A DNA stretch of 33,125 bases from the NCBI GenBank assembly GCA_028749215.1, contig JAQUOA010000006.1:1-33125 (forward strand), in the 5' to 3' direction. The translations under genes and the position numbers were made by a program. Below are positions 1-8,563 of this stretch, in pieces (positions within the stretch are counted from its first letter, which is position 1; the number at the start of each line of letters is the position of its first letter). Below the pieces are notes generated by a model. It was not told the origin of the DNA, made no database searches, and saw only the letters and a list, made by a program, of their open reading frames with translations. Origin of the DNA: Bacteroidota bacterium. Lineage in GTDB: Bacteria > Bacteroidota > Ignavibacteria > UBA10030 > UBA8401.

Positions 1-101
1 CAAGATAGATTTATCCCTTAGTCGTCTTTCCACGACTCTTTTCACTAGAGGCCGTCATTATTTGATATCGCTAAAAGTATTTGACCAATCACTGACGCAA
101 C

Positions 102-244
102 GTGGCAACGCTGGTGAATGAAAAGAAGGATGCGAGAAATTATTCCGTGCAATTTAATGCGCACCATTTACCAAGCGGTATTTATTTTTACCGAATGCAA
201 ACGGAAAGTTTTTCCGAAGCGAAAAAATGATTTTGATGAAATAG
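102..244 (+). pseudogene. Orphan T9SS C-terminal sorting-domain fragment
   Basis: Reading from base 102 gives VATLVNEKKDARNYSVQFNA, then a segment ending YFYRMQTESFSEAKK, which is the last third of the sorting domain carried by four complete genes in this window. It has no gene body in front of it. The adenine run at 222-227 is one base short, so the reading frame meets TGA at 228 instead of continuing to the usual M-I-L-M-K end with its stop at 242-244. Similarity to the downstream gene continues past the stop: gaatattctttt here compares with aaatattctttc after 2630. This suggests that a 3' gene end with its flank was copied or left behind. Bases 1-101 show no gene that I recognise, and bases 245-311 show only that shared flank and nothing else. 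Confidence 0.8.
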
Positions 245-329
245 AATATTCTTTTGCAACTAGTGAAGACCGTGCGATGCAAAAATGGGTCGACGTATTC
301 TTCAATTATTTAAAAAGGAGGGTACTTCT

Positions 330-2630
330 ATGAAGTCAACATTCCTACAAAAGCATTCTATAAGCTCCGTCATTTTCATATTTGTGTTTGTTTTGGTTGT
401 ACAAATTGTTAATGCACAAGGTGTGTGGACAAGCCAAGTATCTCCCGCAACCCAGTCACTAATTATGGTCAAGGTGGTAAACCAAAACGTTGCCTGGGCC
501 TGCGGGAATGGAGGAACAGTAGTACGCTGTGTCAATGGTTCGACTTGGACGAAGGTTGATGGCGGAGTGTTCGGGGCAGAGCCATTGTATTTTATATGTG
601 CCATCGACGCCAATACTGCTTTTGTATCCTTTACTAAAGGAATCAATTTGGATCTTCCTCGGGTATCTTCCGATACCACGTGGATCTATCGCACGACGGA
701 TGGAGGTTCATCGTGGCAAATTGTTTTTCAACAGATCGGCGGCCAAATTGAAGACATGCGAATGTCCGATCCATTGAACGGTTTTGCATTCGGTGATCCA
801 ACGCCTGGAGATTCGACACTGACAGTTATCAGAACACGCGATGGAGGAGCACATTGGAACCACATCTCTACAGAACCTGCTGTCACGAACAATACTCCTC
901 AGTCCGCTGAGTTAGGTATTTATGAATCAATGGCTGTGACTGACACCAACCACATTTGGTTCGTAACAGTAGAGGTACCGGCAGCTCCCACATATTGGAT
1001 TCGTCGAACCAGTGATGGAGGTAAAACCTGGAGCCGTATCATATTTCCGCATTTTGGTGCCCGAAACATCACCTTCGCGGACTCGTTGCAAGGATTATTA
1101 ACCTGGGAGTCAATCAGCACAAATAAATTTGGAAGCGACCGTACAACTGATGGCGGGCAAACATGGATTACTGTCTTCCAACGAACGGGGGTTAGAACCT
1201 CGTACGCCGTTTCATCTGTGCCTGGAGGAATATTTTGGATGGTGGATTCATCTAACGTGTATGAAATCAATGCCAGTGATCCGCTTGTACTCGGACTCCC
1301 CGCTGCGCGGAAAACAACTCTTCCTTCTCCCATCATCTATGGGATCGACATGAGGAAGGAGAGCGGTTCATTGTTCGGTTGGCTCGTAACACGGAATGGA
1401 AAGATCTACAAGTATGAACCACGTCAATGGCAATTCAAAAAATATGCAGGCAACCCTGTACTCACTGCCGGGCCAGCTGGATCATGGGATGCAGACGGAG
1501 TTACAAGTGGATCAGTAATGTATCACAATTCAAAATATCATATGTGGTATCCGGGAGTGAAAGGTGCTGTTGTATCAATTGGATACGCGTATTCAGATGA
1601 TGGTGTTGCATGGACGAAGTATGCTAATAATCCTGTCCTAGTACCTGGTGCCGTTGGTAATTTTGATGCAGCTCTGTATGGTTGCAATGTGCTTTTTTGC
1701 TCTGGCAAGTTTCACATGTGGTATGATGGAATTAATTCCGGCGTTACAAAAATCGGCTACGCTTACTCGGACGATGGGATAAAATGGACAAAACATCCGA
1801 CCGCCGTTTATGGACCGGGATCAGTAGGAAGTTGGGACGTTGAATTGGGTGGAGTTGGTCCGGTTGTTAAAGAAGATACAGTACTCAAAATGTTTTATTG
1901 GGGAAAATCATCTACAAGTTCATATATGACTTGTCTTGCAACTTCCCCTGATTCAATTCATTGGACTCGATATAATTCTGGGAATCCTGTTCTGGGTGGT
2001 GGAAGAACGGGTGCATGGGATCAATACAGCCAATATCCTGGTACCGTACTCAAAAATGGTGAGTTCTATGAGATGTGGTACGGCAATTGGACGCCATCAC
2101 CATACTGCATAGGGTACGCAAGTTCAACTGACGGCGGATTCAGTTGGACGACCTATGCCGACAATCCAATACTAAGAGCAGATGCGGGAATGTGGGATGC
2201 CTCATGGACTATTTGGCCAATGATTGTGCGACGTCCAGACGGTCGTTACTTGTTGTATTACACCGGTAGCATCGGTGGTACAAAAGTAGTACAAAGCATT
2301 GGGCTTGCTATCGATTCTGCGATTACTACCCCTGAAATAGTTCATCGTAAAAAACTAGTTATACCTGAATCATTTGCTCTCTCACAAAACTACCCCAATC
2401 CATTCAATCCGACAACTGTGATCAGTTATCAGTTACCAGTGAACAGTTTTGTGACATTAAAGGTGTACGATCTACTTGGACGCGGGGTGGCAACGTTGGT
2501 GAATGAAAAGAAATCGGCTGGAAATTATTCTGTGCAGTGGAATGCAAAAGTTTTATCAAGCGGCATTTATTTTTATCGAATGCAAACAGAAAGTTTTTCT
2601 GATGTAAAAAAAATGATACTAATGAAATAA
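330..2630 (+). CDS. Secreted two-propeller protein (Ycf48/BNR-like plus GH43-like) with T9SS sorting domain
   Basis: The protein has 766 residues. The start at 330 is set by a strong ribosome site, AAAAAGGAGGG at 312-322, and by the Sec signal peptide that follows (residues 1-30, ending VNAQ). Residues about 31-365 carry BNR/sialidase-type repeats of the form RTTDGGxxW near 120, 168, 225 and 270, as in Ycf48-like propellers. Residues about 369-665 hold at least four repeats of the pattern NPVL ... WD ... MWY .. IGYA.S.DG..WT, resembling five-bladed GH43/GH32-type or sialidase-like folds. Residues about 680-766 are the T9SS sorting domain (QNYPNPFNPTT to KKMILMK). It is therefore an outer-surface or released protein. 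A carbohydrate-binding or glycosidase role is inferred; I cannot place a catalytic acid with confidence. Confidence 0.88.
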   Translation: MKSTFLQKHSISSVIFIFVFVLVVQIVNAQGVWTSQVSPATQSLIMVKVVNQNVAWACGNGGTVVRCVNGSTWTKVDGGVFGAEPLYFICAIDANTAFVSFTKGINLDLPRVSSDTTWIYRTTDGGSSWQIVFQQIGGQIEDMRMSDPLNGFAFGDPTPGDSTLTVIRTRDGGAHWNHISTEPAVTNNTPQSAELGIYESMAVTDTNHIWFVTVEVPAAPTYWIRRTSDGGKTWSRIIFPHFGARNITFADSLQGLLTWESISTNKFGSDRTTDGGQTWITVFQRTGVRTSYAVSSVPGGIFWMVDSSNVYEINASDPLVLGLPAARKTTLPSPIIYGIDMRKESGSLFGWLVTRNGKIYKYEPRQWQFKKYAGNPVLTAGPAGSWDADGVTSGSVMYHNSKYHMWYPGVKGAVVSIGYAYSDDGVAWTKYANNPVLVPGAVGNFDAALYGCNVLFCSGKFHMWYDGINSGVTKIGYAYSDDGIKWTKHPTAVYGPGSVGSWDVELGGVGPVVKEDTVLKMFYWGKSSTSSYMTCLATSPDSIHWTRYNSGNPVLGGGRTGAWDQYSQYPGTVLKNGEFYEMWYGNWTPSPYCIGYASSTDGGFSWTTYADNPILRADAGMWDASWTIWPMIVRRPDGRYLLYYTGSIGGTKVVQSIGLAIDSAITTPEIVHRKKLVIPESFALSQNYPNPFNPTTVISYQLPVNSFVTLKVYDLLGRGVATLVNEKKSAGNYSVQWNAKVLSSGIYFYRMQTESFSDVKKMILMK

Positions 2631-2695
2631 AATATTCTTTCGCAATTCGTCAAAGAAATGCGATAAATGAAAACGTACAAAAGGCGGAGTGTATC

Positions 2696-4021
2696 ATGAA
2701 GACAAGCATGGTGCGTCTCTTCTTTATTCTGTTGGTTATTTGTCACAGCTTTGCATCTTCTGACGAAGCACTTCGCAAAAAACTTGGACAACTGTTTATC
2801 GTCGGATTCACTGGCCCGATTGTTAGTGACTCTGTCTTTGCAGATCTTGCAGTGCAAAACATTGGCGGAGTTATTCTTTCGTATGTCAACGGCAATCTGG
2901 TGTCCCCCGCTCAGATTCAACAGCTCATATCCGAGATTCGAAGTGTGGCCATGACACCCCCGTTTATTTGCGCGGATCAAGAAGGAGGGCGAGTAGCACG
3001 GCTGGATGCTCGCAATGGTTTTACCTCGACCTATTCAGCCTACACCCTCGGTATGGTCTTCCAATCGCCTGATTCAACATATGCACAAGCAGAGTTGATG
3101 GCCTCGTGGATGAAGCAGTGCGGTTTCAATCTAAATCTTGCTCCCGTGGTTGACGTGGCTGCATTCCCATACACTTCTGGGATGTATTATGAGCGCCTCT
3201 ATTCTACTGATCCGATGGTTGTCACGGCACATGCACAAACATTCATCGACGGATTCCACAACGCGAACATCATGACAACCCTCAAGCATTTTCCAGGAGC
3301 TGGGAAATCAACTGATCTAATCCCGTATCGCGTACTTCTGGACAGCACACGCGTCGACATGATCATGGTAGGACACAATTTCATCCGGCAGATCGACAGC
3401 GTCTATCTCATGTCACTCTCCCCCGCAGCTGTGCAGGGTTTGTTGCGTGACTCCCTCGGCTATGATGGTGTCGTTATTACCGACGACCTATTTCAGATGT
3501 CCACAACACGCTATGGGTATGGGAAAGCGGCAAGGCTGGCTCTCAATGCCGGTGATGATATCTTGCTGTATGTTGGCAGCATTGTCAATAACTGTTCGCT
3601 TGTCCGGTTGATCATCGACACTCTGGAAGCAGAGGTACTGCAGGGAAGAATCGCAATGGCGCGCGTTAATGAAGCATATAAAAGGATCATGCGACTGAAG
3701 GACCTCTACAAAGTGACTTCTACACATGCCCCGTTAGAGGCACAACATATTGCCCCTGATGTATTCCATCTCTCGCAAAACTATCCCAACCCTTTCAACC
3801 CAACGACAACAATCGAATATCAAATTCCGAAACAATCATTTGTGACGCTGAAAATATTCGATCTGCTTGGGCGCGAAGTGGCAACATTGGTGAATGAAAA
3901 GAAATTAACGGGAAATTATTTTGTGCAATTTAATGGACGCCAATTACCAAGCGGTGTTTATTTCTATCGAATACAGGCGGGAAATTTTGTTGAAACGAAG
4001 AAAATGTTAGTAGTGAAATAA
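2696..4021 (+). CDS. Secreted GH3-like protein (NagZ-type barrel) lacking the catalytic loop, with T9SS sorting domain
   Basis: The protein has 441 residues. GGCGGAG lies about seven bases before the ATG, and a signal peptide covers residues 1-20. Residues 25-338 resemble glycoside hydrolase family 3 beta-N-acetylhexosaminidases (NagZ group): DQEGGRVARL at 94-103, KHFPG at 197-201, and the nucleophile-type motif ITDDL with Asp263. In NagZ, KHFPGHG is followed by a loop with an Asp-Ser-His dyad that acts as general acid/base. Here KHFPGAGKST runs straight into DLIPYRVLL, which matches the helix normally found about 20 residues later, so the loop and its His are absent. Residues 358-441 are the T9SS sorting domain. 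It may be a non-catalytic binder, a GH3 with altered chemistry, or an enzyme that lost function. It stands 65 bp behind the propeller gene on the same strand. Confidence 0.87.
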   Translation: MKTSMVRLFFILLVICHSFASSDEALRKKLGQLFIVGFTGPIVSDSVFADLAVQNIGGVILSYVNGNLVSPAQIQQLISEIRSVAMTPPFICADQEGGRVARLDARNGFTSTYSAYTLGMVFQSPDSTYAQAELMASWMKQCGFNLNLAPVVDVAAFPYTSGMYYERLYSTDPMVVTAHAQTFIDGFHNANIMTTLKHFPGAGKSTDLIPYRVLLDSTRVDMIMVGHNFIRQIDSVYLMSLSPAAVQGLLRDSLGYDGVVITDDLFQMSTTRYGYGKAARLALNAGDDILLYVGSIVNNCSLVRLIIDTLEAEVLQGRIAMARVNEAYKRIMRLKDLYKVTSTHAPLEAQHIAPDVFHLSQNYPNPFNPTTTIEYQIPKQSFVTLKIFDLLGREVATLVNEKKLTGNYFVQFNGRQLPSGVYFYRIQAGNFVETKKMLVVK

Positions 4022-4026
4022 AAAAA

Positions 4027-4081
4027 TGTAGGGACTGTGTCATCACCGTCCCTAAGGCACGGATTATCATCCGTGCCTACA
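4027..4081. repeat. Palindromic intergenic repeat with TGTAGG/CCTACA ends
   Basis: A 55-bp element begins TGTAGG and ends CCTACA. It contains two internal hairpins: TAGGGAC pairing with GTCCCTA, and GGCACGGAT pairing with ATCCGTGCC around a TATC loop. It lies just after the GH3-like gene and before an orphan sorting-domain fragment. Compact palindromes with such ends are common intergenic repeats in this bacterial group. It may also act as a transcription terminator for the gene at 2696-4021. Confidence 0.6.
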
Positions 4082-4086
4082 AAAGT

Positions 4087-4212
4087 AAAGAACAAACTGC
4101 GGGGTAGAAGGAAATGCAGTGGAATACGAAAGATGTATCGAGCGGAATATATTTCTACAAACTGACCGCAGGAAATTTTGTTGAAACGAAGAAAATGATC
4201 CTGATGAAATAA
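4087..4212 (+). pseudogene. Orphan T9SS sorting-domain fragment with in-frame stop
   Basis: The frame from 4087 reads KEQTAG, stop (TAG at 4105), then KEMQWNTKDVSSG, then IYFYKLTAGNFVETKKMILMK and TAA at 4210-4212. It aligns with the end of the sorting domains in neighbouring genes (for example NEKKEAGNYSVQWN ... KKMLLVK), with the stop at the Asn-Tyr position. No gene body precedes it: the complete gene at 2696-4021 has its own sorting domain and ends 65 bases earlier. It is a relic or a duplicated domain end. Confidence 0.8.
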
Positions 4213-4217
4213 AATCC

Positions 4218-4252
4218 AAAAGCCTCTGTCGGCGAAATCTGGCAGAGGCTTT
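4218..4252. terminator. Rho-independent terminator after the GH76-like gene
   Basis: AAAGCCTCTG-T-C pairs with G-G-CAGAGGCTTT around a loop of about ten bases. It begins directly beyond the stop codon (4254) of the minus-strand lipoprotein gene and is followed on that strand by a T-rich stretch. It could also serve the plus strand. Confidence 0.75.
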
Positions 4253-4253
4253 A

Positions 4254-5402
4254 CTATTTATTTTCTTTACGGTCAGTGGCGAGGTTGTGAAAATACGCGA
4301 ACACGCCAAATGCTCTCAGTGCCTGCGATTGCGCATGCACGGTCCCGACTTCATCAACATTGTATCCATCTTCGCCGCCGTTCGGATTCCATCCGTTGCG
4401 AATACCGTGATCGTATTCTCTGTGCAAAATAACGAGAGCATGTCCGTGATTATTTGTCCAGACATGATCAAGCATTTTTTCAATCTTTGTCGGAACATCG
4501 CTCAATTCCTTCGGTGCAATTTCGTACGCATCTAAAAGGAAATGCACAAATGCGCCGTTGCCATCCATGTGGATTTGATAACAATCCGCTGAATCAATCC
4601 ATTTGGTTTTAGGATCGAGAATATGTTTTGCCGAAGCAACAGCAATAGTTTTATACTTTTCATTTCCGGTCGCTTTATAAAGAGCTGCAAGAACAGACAG
4701 ATAACTTGCCGATTCCCACGGGAGCTGTTTGCCGAATGCCGCGCGTCCCCCTTTTCCTTCCCAGATTCCGTTACCGCGGTAAAATGTTTTTTCCACGCCA
4801 GGAACATTGCGATCGCCTTCCCATACAAGAAGTGCATCATCGAGGAATCGTTTGTCGCCGGTTGCTTCAAACAATTTGCACGCAACACCTACTAATTGAT
4901 TCATGTTGCTGTTGGTGATAATTTGCTCGTTCACATTCCAGTGCGGCGGATAATTGTACCAGCTCCAAAATCCTTCGTGATGTGACAGCCTTCCTTCAGT
5001 GCGGGCTTCCGTGTATCGCTGTTTTGCATCGTTGATCCAAGCAGAATTCTTCCTGCCGGAAAACTCCCACCAATAATATTCGGCAAGACAAATCCACGCA
5101 CGGTCGTCGACCCACGTACCGTTATTCAGTTGTTTTAAATCGAACTGATTTTCATAACGAGTCAGGATAGAAGAATCATGCGTTGCGCGAAAAAGGTAAG
5201 CATCGCCAATGGCTCCATTCGCGCCTTCCCATCCGGCTGTGTACACTTCGTAAAATCTTTTCTGGATGAGATATGTGCGTTCGATCCACTGATTTTTTGG
5301 CTGTGTCTGAAGTGTATCCGGTTGAGAATTCGAGGCCGATTGTTTTGATTGGTTGGTGCAGGATGCAAGAAAAATAATAAGAGTGATGAAAAAATTTTTC
5401 AT
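4254..5402 (-). CDS. Lipoprotein with GH76-like alpha/alpha-barrel domain
   Basis: The protein has 382 residues from the ATG at 5402; an in-frame GTG at 5423 is an alternative start. The first residues, MKNFFITLIIFLASC, form a lipoprotein signal with Cys15 as lipidation site, followed by a low-complexity Ser/Gln/Thr linker. The rest is rich in aromatic and helix-pair motifs: WEGANGAIGDAYLF, TWVDDRAWICLAEYYWWE with paired Asp99-Asp100, and NMNQLVGVACKLFEATGDKRFLD (three motifs, given separately along the chain). A DD pair in an alpha/alpha barrel is the catalytic arrangement of GH76 alpha-1,6-mannanases, and the length fits. Other barrel families such as GH88/GH105 are possible. It is probably an envelope protein acting on glycans at the cell surface or in the periplasm. 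Confidence 0.72.
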   Translation of the reverse strand: MKNFFITLIIFLASCTNQSKQSASNSQPDTLQTQPKNQWIERTYLIQKRFYEVYTAGWEGANGAIGDAYLFRATHDSSILTRYENQFDLKQLNNGTWVDDRAWICLAEYYWWEFSGRKNSAWINDAKQRYTEARTEGRLSHHEGFWSWYNYPPHWNVNEQIITNSNMNQLVGVACKLFEATGDKRFLDDALLVWEGDRNVPGVEKTFYRGNGIWEGKGGRAAFGKQLPWESASYLSVLAALYKATGNEKYKTIAVASAKHILDPKTKWIDSADCYQIHMDGNGAFVHFLLDAYEIAPKELSDVPTKIEKMLDHVWTNNHGHALVILHREYDHGIRNGWNPNGGEDGYNVDEVGTVHAQSQALRAFGVFAYFHNLATDRKENK

Positions 5403-5479
5403 AAGTATGAAAATGGAGCCCACCTTAAAAAATGGGATCCATTTAAATGAAGATCCGTATCACAAGCGGCAAGGTAGTT

Positions 5480-5536
5480 GTCATGCCAGCGTATGCTGGC
5501 ATCCATCGCATGGATTCCGGCTTTCGCCGGAATGAC
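5480..5536 (-). repeat. 57-bp double-hairpin palindromic repeat, copy 1
   Basis: The element runs from GTCATGCCAGCG to GCCGGAATGAC. One hairpin is ATGCCAGCG/T...GCTGGCAT and the other is ATTCCGGC...GCCGGAAT; they are joined by an inner ATCCA/TGGAT palindrome. It is the reverse complement of copy 2 at 7538-7594 with only a few differences. REP-like elements of this form are usually spread by a RAYT-type transposase; none is visible here. It lies between the GH76-like gene and the aminopeptidase gene. Confidence 0.85.
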
Positions 5537-5575
5537 GACACACACATTCGAGTATTGAATCTAAAAAAGAATAAA

Positions 5576-7417
5576 TTATTTCAAAATTCCATCGATTGTA
5601 TTGAAGCTTACAGAGTGATATCCCGGACGCGCTTTCTCGTACACTTCCTTTGCCCATGCTTTGCCTTCGGGAGTTTTTGCTAGCTCCGTGTAAATCGGCT
5701 TCAAGAATTTTCGCCGTCCGGCATTCATTAAAAATCGTCCCATTGCTCCGTAGGCAGTCTCATATTTTGCTTTGATGCAGTGCAGGAACCATTCGCCCAA
5801 AATTTCGGAATTGCCGGATTTTGTAAAATAGAAAGCGTAGTCAAGTTCAATAAGTTTTTCAAGCTGCAAAGAATCCGGCAGATTGCGAAGGAAATAGAGC
5901 CAGTGATGAGTTGTCCAACCCTGCGTATTCAATTGCGACGCGGGTGTGCCTTTCTGCCACGCATCAAACTGCGCGGTGACTTTATTAAACTCGTTTGATA
6001 CCGGCTGCGGACAATTTTCTGGGATGCCTGCGGTGTACACCCACGCGTTGATGTTCAGTTTATCTTTGAGAGATTTATCCTTACTTAAAAGATTTTTATT
6101 CAAATAGGCAAGAAATTTTTCTGTCGTCATTGATGTGAAAGCATTTTCCGCAAAATATTTCTTTAAGAAATTATCCCATTCTTCACGCCCGAACGTCTCT
6201 TCGCATAAGCGCAGGAAGAAATATCCTTTATTGTAGGCGATGTTGGTCATGCCGTCATCAGGGTCTCGGTTTATCAGATCAAGTTTCAGTTTTGTATCAT
6301 CGCTGATTGCTCCAAGGTTGGCTACTTCTTTTTGAAGCTCTTTCAACGTGAGAACAGCGAGCATTTCGGAATAGTCTCTGCCGTATAATTTTTCTATGAT
6401 GCGTTGTTCAAAATACACCGTGAAGCCTTCGTTGAGCCAGAAATCATTCCACGATGCATTGGTGACTAGGTTGCCGGACCACGAGTGTGCCAGTTCATGA
6501 GCGACAAGGGAGACAAGCGAACGATCTCCGGCTAAAATTGTCGGAGTGGCAAATGTGAGCCGCGGATTTTCCATTCCGCCGAAAGGAAAACTTGGAGGAA
6601 GCACCAGGACATCGTATCGTTCCCATCGGTACGGCCCGTATAATTCTTCCGCCGCAGAAATCATTTTTTCAATGTCCACAAACTCGTACGCCGCTTTATC
6701 TACTACCGATGGTTCGGCATACACACCGCTCCGTTTCCCTAATGATCGAAATTCTAAATCGCCGACGCTTAGCGCGAGCAAATATGAAGGGATCGGCTGA
6801 TTCATTTCAAAATGATAGACACCGTCGCTCGTTTTGGTTTCGGAATTTCCGGCGGCGCTCATCACAGCCATCAAATCTGTGGGTGTATGAATTGTTGCCG
6901 AGTAGGTCATGCGTACGCCTGGACCGTCCTGACACGGAACCCACGTGCGTGCAAGGATTGCTTCGGACTGAGTAAACAAAAATGGTTTTTGTTTTCCAGC
7001 GGTCTGCGAAGGTTCGAGCCATTGCAAAGCGGAAGCAGTTGGCGATGTATGGTAATGCACCGTTACCGACTTTGTTTTTGGTGTGATAGAAATTATTAGT
7101 GGTTTGCCGAGATATTTTACTTCTTCACCGAGGGTAAATTGAGCCGGAGTATTTTTCTCATCGAGCGTAACTTTCTCGATGGTCAACTCTTTTGTATCTA
7201 AAACGAGCTTGTGTGTTTTCTTTTTCTGATTGAGAGAAAGAGTCGCACTGCCGGACAAAATCTTTGTGTCAAAATTAACTGACAGGTCTAGATTGAGATG
7301 TGTGACAACGACTTCATCGATGTTGGCAAGAGTGTGAACATCGATCGGTTTTTTTTGTGCCGAGGCAAACACACTCAACATCAGTGTGACAAAAGAAAAC
7401 AACAGCATAGCTTTCAT
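5576..7417 (-). CDS. Secreted M1-family aminopeptidase (leukotriene A4 hydrolase-like)
   Basis: The protein has 613 residues. The ATG at 7417 is chosen because GGAG lies six bases before it and a clean signal peptide (MKAMLLFSFVTLMLSVFASA) follows; longer in-frame starts at 7429 and 7453 lack both. An N-terminal beta-saddle domain is followed by the substrate-anchoring motif GGMENP (280-285), the zinc motif HELAH (His307, Glu308, His311) and NEGF with the third ligand Glu330. A Tyr in IAYNKGYFF is the usual transition-state stabiliser. The C-terminal part matches the helical LTA4-hydrolase C domain. It is a zinc exopeptidase removing N-terminal residues, located in the periplasm or outside the cell. 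Palindromic repeats flank the gene on both sides, and it appears to be transcribed alone. Confidence 0.93.
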   Translation of the reverse strand: MKAMLLFSFVTLMLSVFASAQKKPIDVHTLANIDEVVVTHLNLDLSVNFDTKILSGSATLSLNQKKKTHKLVLDTKELTIEKVTLDEKNTPAQFTLGEEVKYLGKPLIISITPKTKSVTVHYHTSPTASALQWLEPSQTAGKQKPFLFTQSEAILARTWVPCQDGPGVRMTYSATIHTPTDLMAVMSAAGNSETKTSDGVYHFEMNQPIPSYLLALSVGDLEFRSLGKRSGVYAEPSVVDKAAYEFVDIEKMISAAEELYGPYRWERYDVLVLPPSFPFGGMENPRLTFATPTILAGDRSLVSLVAHELAHSWSGNLVTNASWNDFWLNEGFTVYFEQRIIEKLYGRDYSEMLAVLTLKELQKEVANLGAISDDTKLKLDLINRDPDDGMTNIAYNKGYFFLRLCEETFGREEWDNFLKKYFAENAFTSMTTEKFLAYLNKNLLSKDKSLKDKLNINAWVYTAGIPENCPQPVSNEFNKVTAQFDAWQKGTPASQLNTQGWTTHHWLYFLRNLPDSLQLEKLIELDYAFYFTKSGNSEILGEWFLHCIKAKYETAYGAMGRFLMNAGRRKFLKPIYTELAKTPEGKAWAKEVYEKARPGYHSVSFNTIDGILK

Positions 7418-7537
7418 AAATGGCTCCATAGTAGTGAATTTGATCTTTGCCAATATACAAAATCTGAAATGAAATGTCTTTGGCTAGAAAGCTAATGGAT
7501 TATTCTGTATTGAGTCTACTACTCCGACCCTTGTGTT

Positions 7538-7594
7538 GTCATTCCGGCGAAGGCCGGAATCCAGAAACTGGATGCCAGAGTACGCTGGCATGAC
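7538..7594 (+). repeat. 57-bp double-hairpin palindromic repeat, copy 2
   Basis: The sequence runs from GTCATTCCGGCG to CGCTGGCATGAC. It is the same element as copy 1 (5480-5536) in the opposite orientation, with the same length and hairpin order. It sits upstream of the aminopeptidase gene, so that gene lies between inverted copies. Confidence 0.85.
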
Positions 7595-7638
7595 GCCTAC
7601 CTCGCTATTTGAGATGAGGATGGTTATCCTTCAAAACA

Positions 7639-7666
7639 AAACATCCCGCTGAAAGGCGGGATGTTT
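7639..7666 (-). terminator. Rho-independent terminator of the FKBP gene
   Basis: AAACATCCCGC pairs perfectly with GCGGGATGTTT around a six-base loop. On the minus strand it is followed by TTTTGTTTTG. It lies 29 bases beyond the stop of the FKBP lipoprotein gene. Confidence 0.85.
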
Positions 7667-7695
7667 ATTGCAATGCTCAATATCTTTCCGGAAAA

Positions 7696-8388
7696 TTATT
7701 TTTCAATTCCCAATAATTCAACTTCAAAAATCAAAACCGAACCTGGAGGAATGGATCCTGCCGGACGATCGCCGTAGCCGAGCGCTGCCGGAACAAACAC
7801 CTGCCACTTCGATCCCACCGGCATCAATTGCAATGCTTCCGTCCAGCCCGGAATAACGCCGCTGACCGGTAGCACAATGGCTTCGCCGCGTTTGTACGAA
7901 TTATCAAATTCAGTTCCGTCAACCAGCGTTCCGCGGTAATGCACTTTTACTTTGTCCGACGCTTTTGGTTTCTTGCCGTTGGCCGCCGACACAACTCTAT
8001 ACTGCAAACCGCTGGCAGTGGTGACGACTCCCGGTTTAGTTTTATTAGCGGCAAGAAATGCTTCTCCTTCTTTCTTTGCTTTCGCAGAGCGCTCTTGCAT
8101 TTTTGCTTGAGCTTTTTCCATCATCTTTTGCTGGAATGCCATCATGGTGGTTCTGATCTGTTCTTCGGTCATTAATTTTTTGGATGAAGAATCAGCGGCA
8201 TCTTTTATTCCTTGAACGAATGCATCCGGTTCAATGGCAATATCCTGTCGTTGCAATGTGGTCCCAATGTCCAATCCAATGCTGTAGCTGATGCTGTCGC
8301 GGTCAGTTTTAAGATTTGCTTTTTTTCCTGTTTGACTGTTGCACGCCAGAAGTGCAAGGCACATCGAAGCGATGAGGAGTTGTTTCAT
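7696..8388 (-). CDS. FKBP-type peptidyl-prolyl isomerase lipoprotein (FklB/Mip-like)
   Basis: The protein has 230 residues. I take the ATG at 8388 because MKQLLIASMCLALLAC is a typical lipoprotein signal with Cys16. The frame is open for 87 more codons upstream, but that stretch has no signal peptide and runs into the divergent promoter region. Residues about 25-115 form the helical FKBP N-terminal dimerisation domain (SYSIGLDIGTTL, then a charged Lys/Glu/Met-rich helix). Residues about 130-230 are the FKBP catalytic domain, with VHYRGTLVDGTEFDNSY, GVIPGWTEAL and LGYGDRPAG all well conserved. It catalyses cis-trans isomerisation of proline bonds in envelope proteins. The ribosome site is weak (GAAAGAA). 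It is divergent from the polyketide synthase operon, with a shared 175-bp upstream region. Confidence 0.94.
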   Translation of the reverse strand: MKQLLIASMCLALLACNSQTGKKANLKTDRDSISYSIGLDIGTTLQRQDIAIEPDAFVQGIKDAADSSSKKLMTEEQIRTTMMAFQQKMMEKAQAKMQERSAKAKKEGEAFLAANKTKPGVVTTASGLQYRVVSAANGKKPKASDKVKVHYRGTLVDGTEFDNSYKRGEAIVLPVSGVIPGWTEALQLMPVGSKWQVFVPAALGYGDRPAGSIPPGSVLIFEVELLGIEK

Positions 8389-8563
8389 GACGATTCTTTC
8401 ATTGTTGTGTGAAGAAAAAGATGTACTTAAGAAGATACGATTATTATTGAAAATTTCAGAAGAAAATTTGCTACCATGTATAAAGAAGAATCTTTTCAGT
8501 ATGAAACTAACGAAGTGAGAGATATGTTGTGAATAGAGACAACCATCGGAAGGAAAAAGAAGA

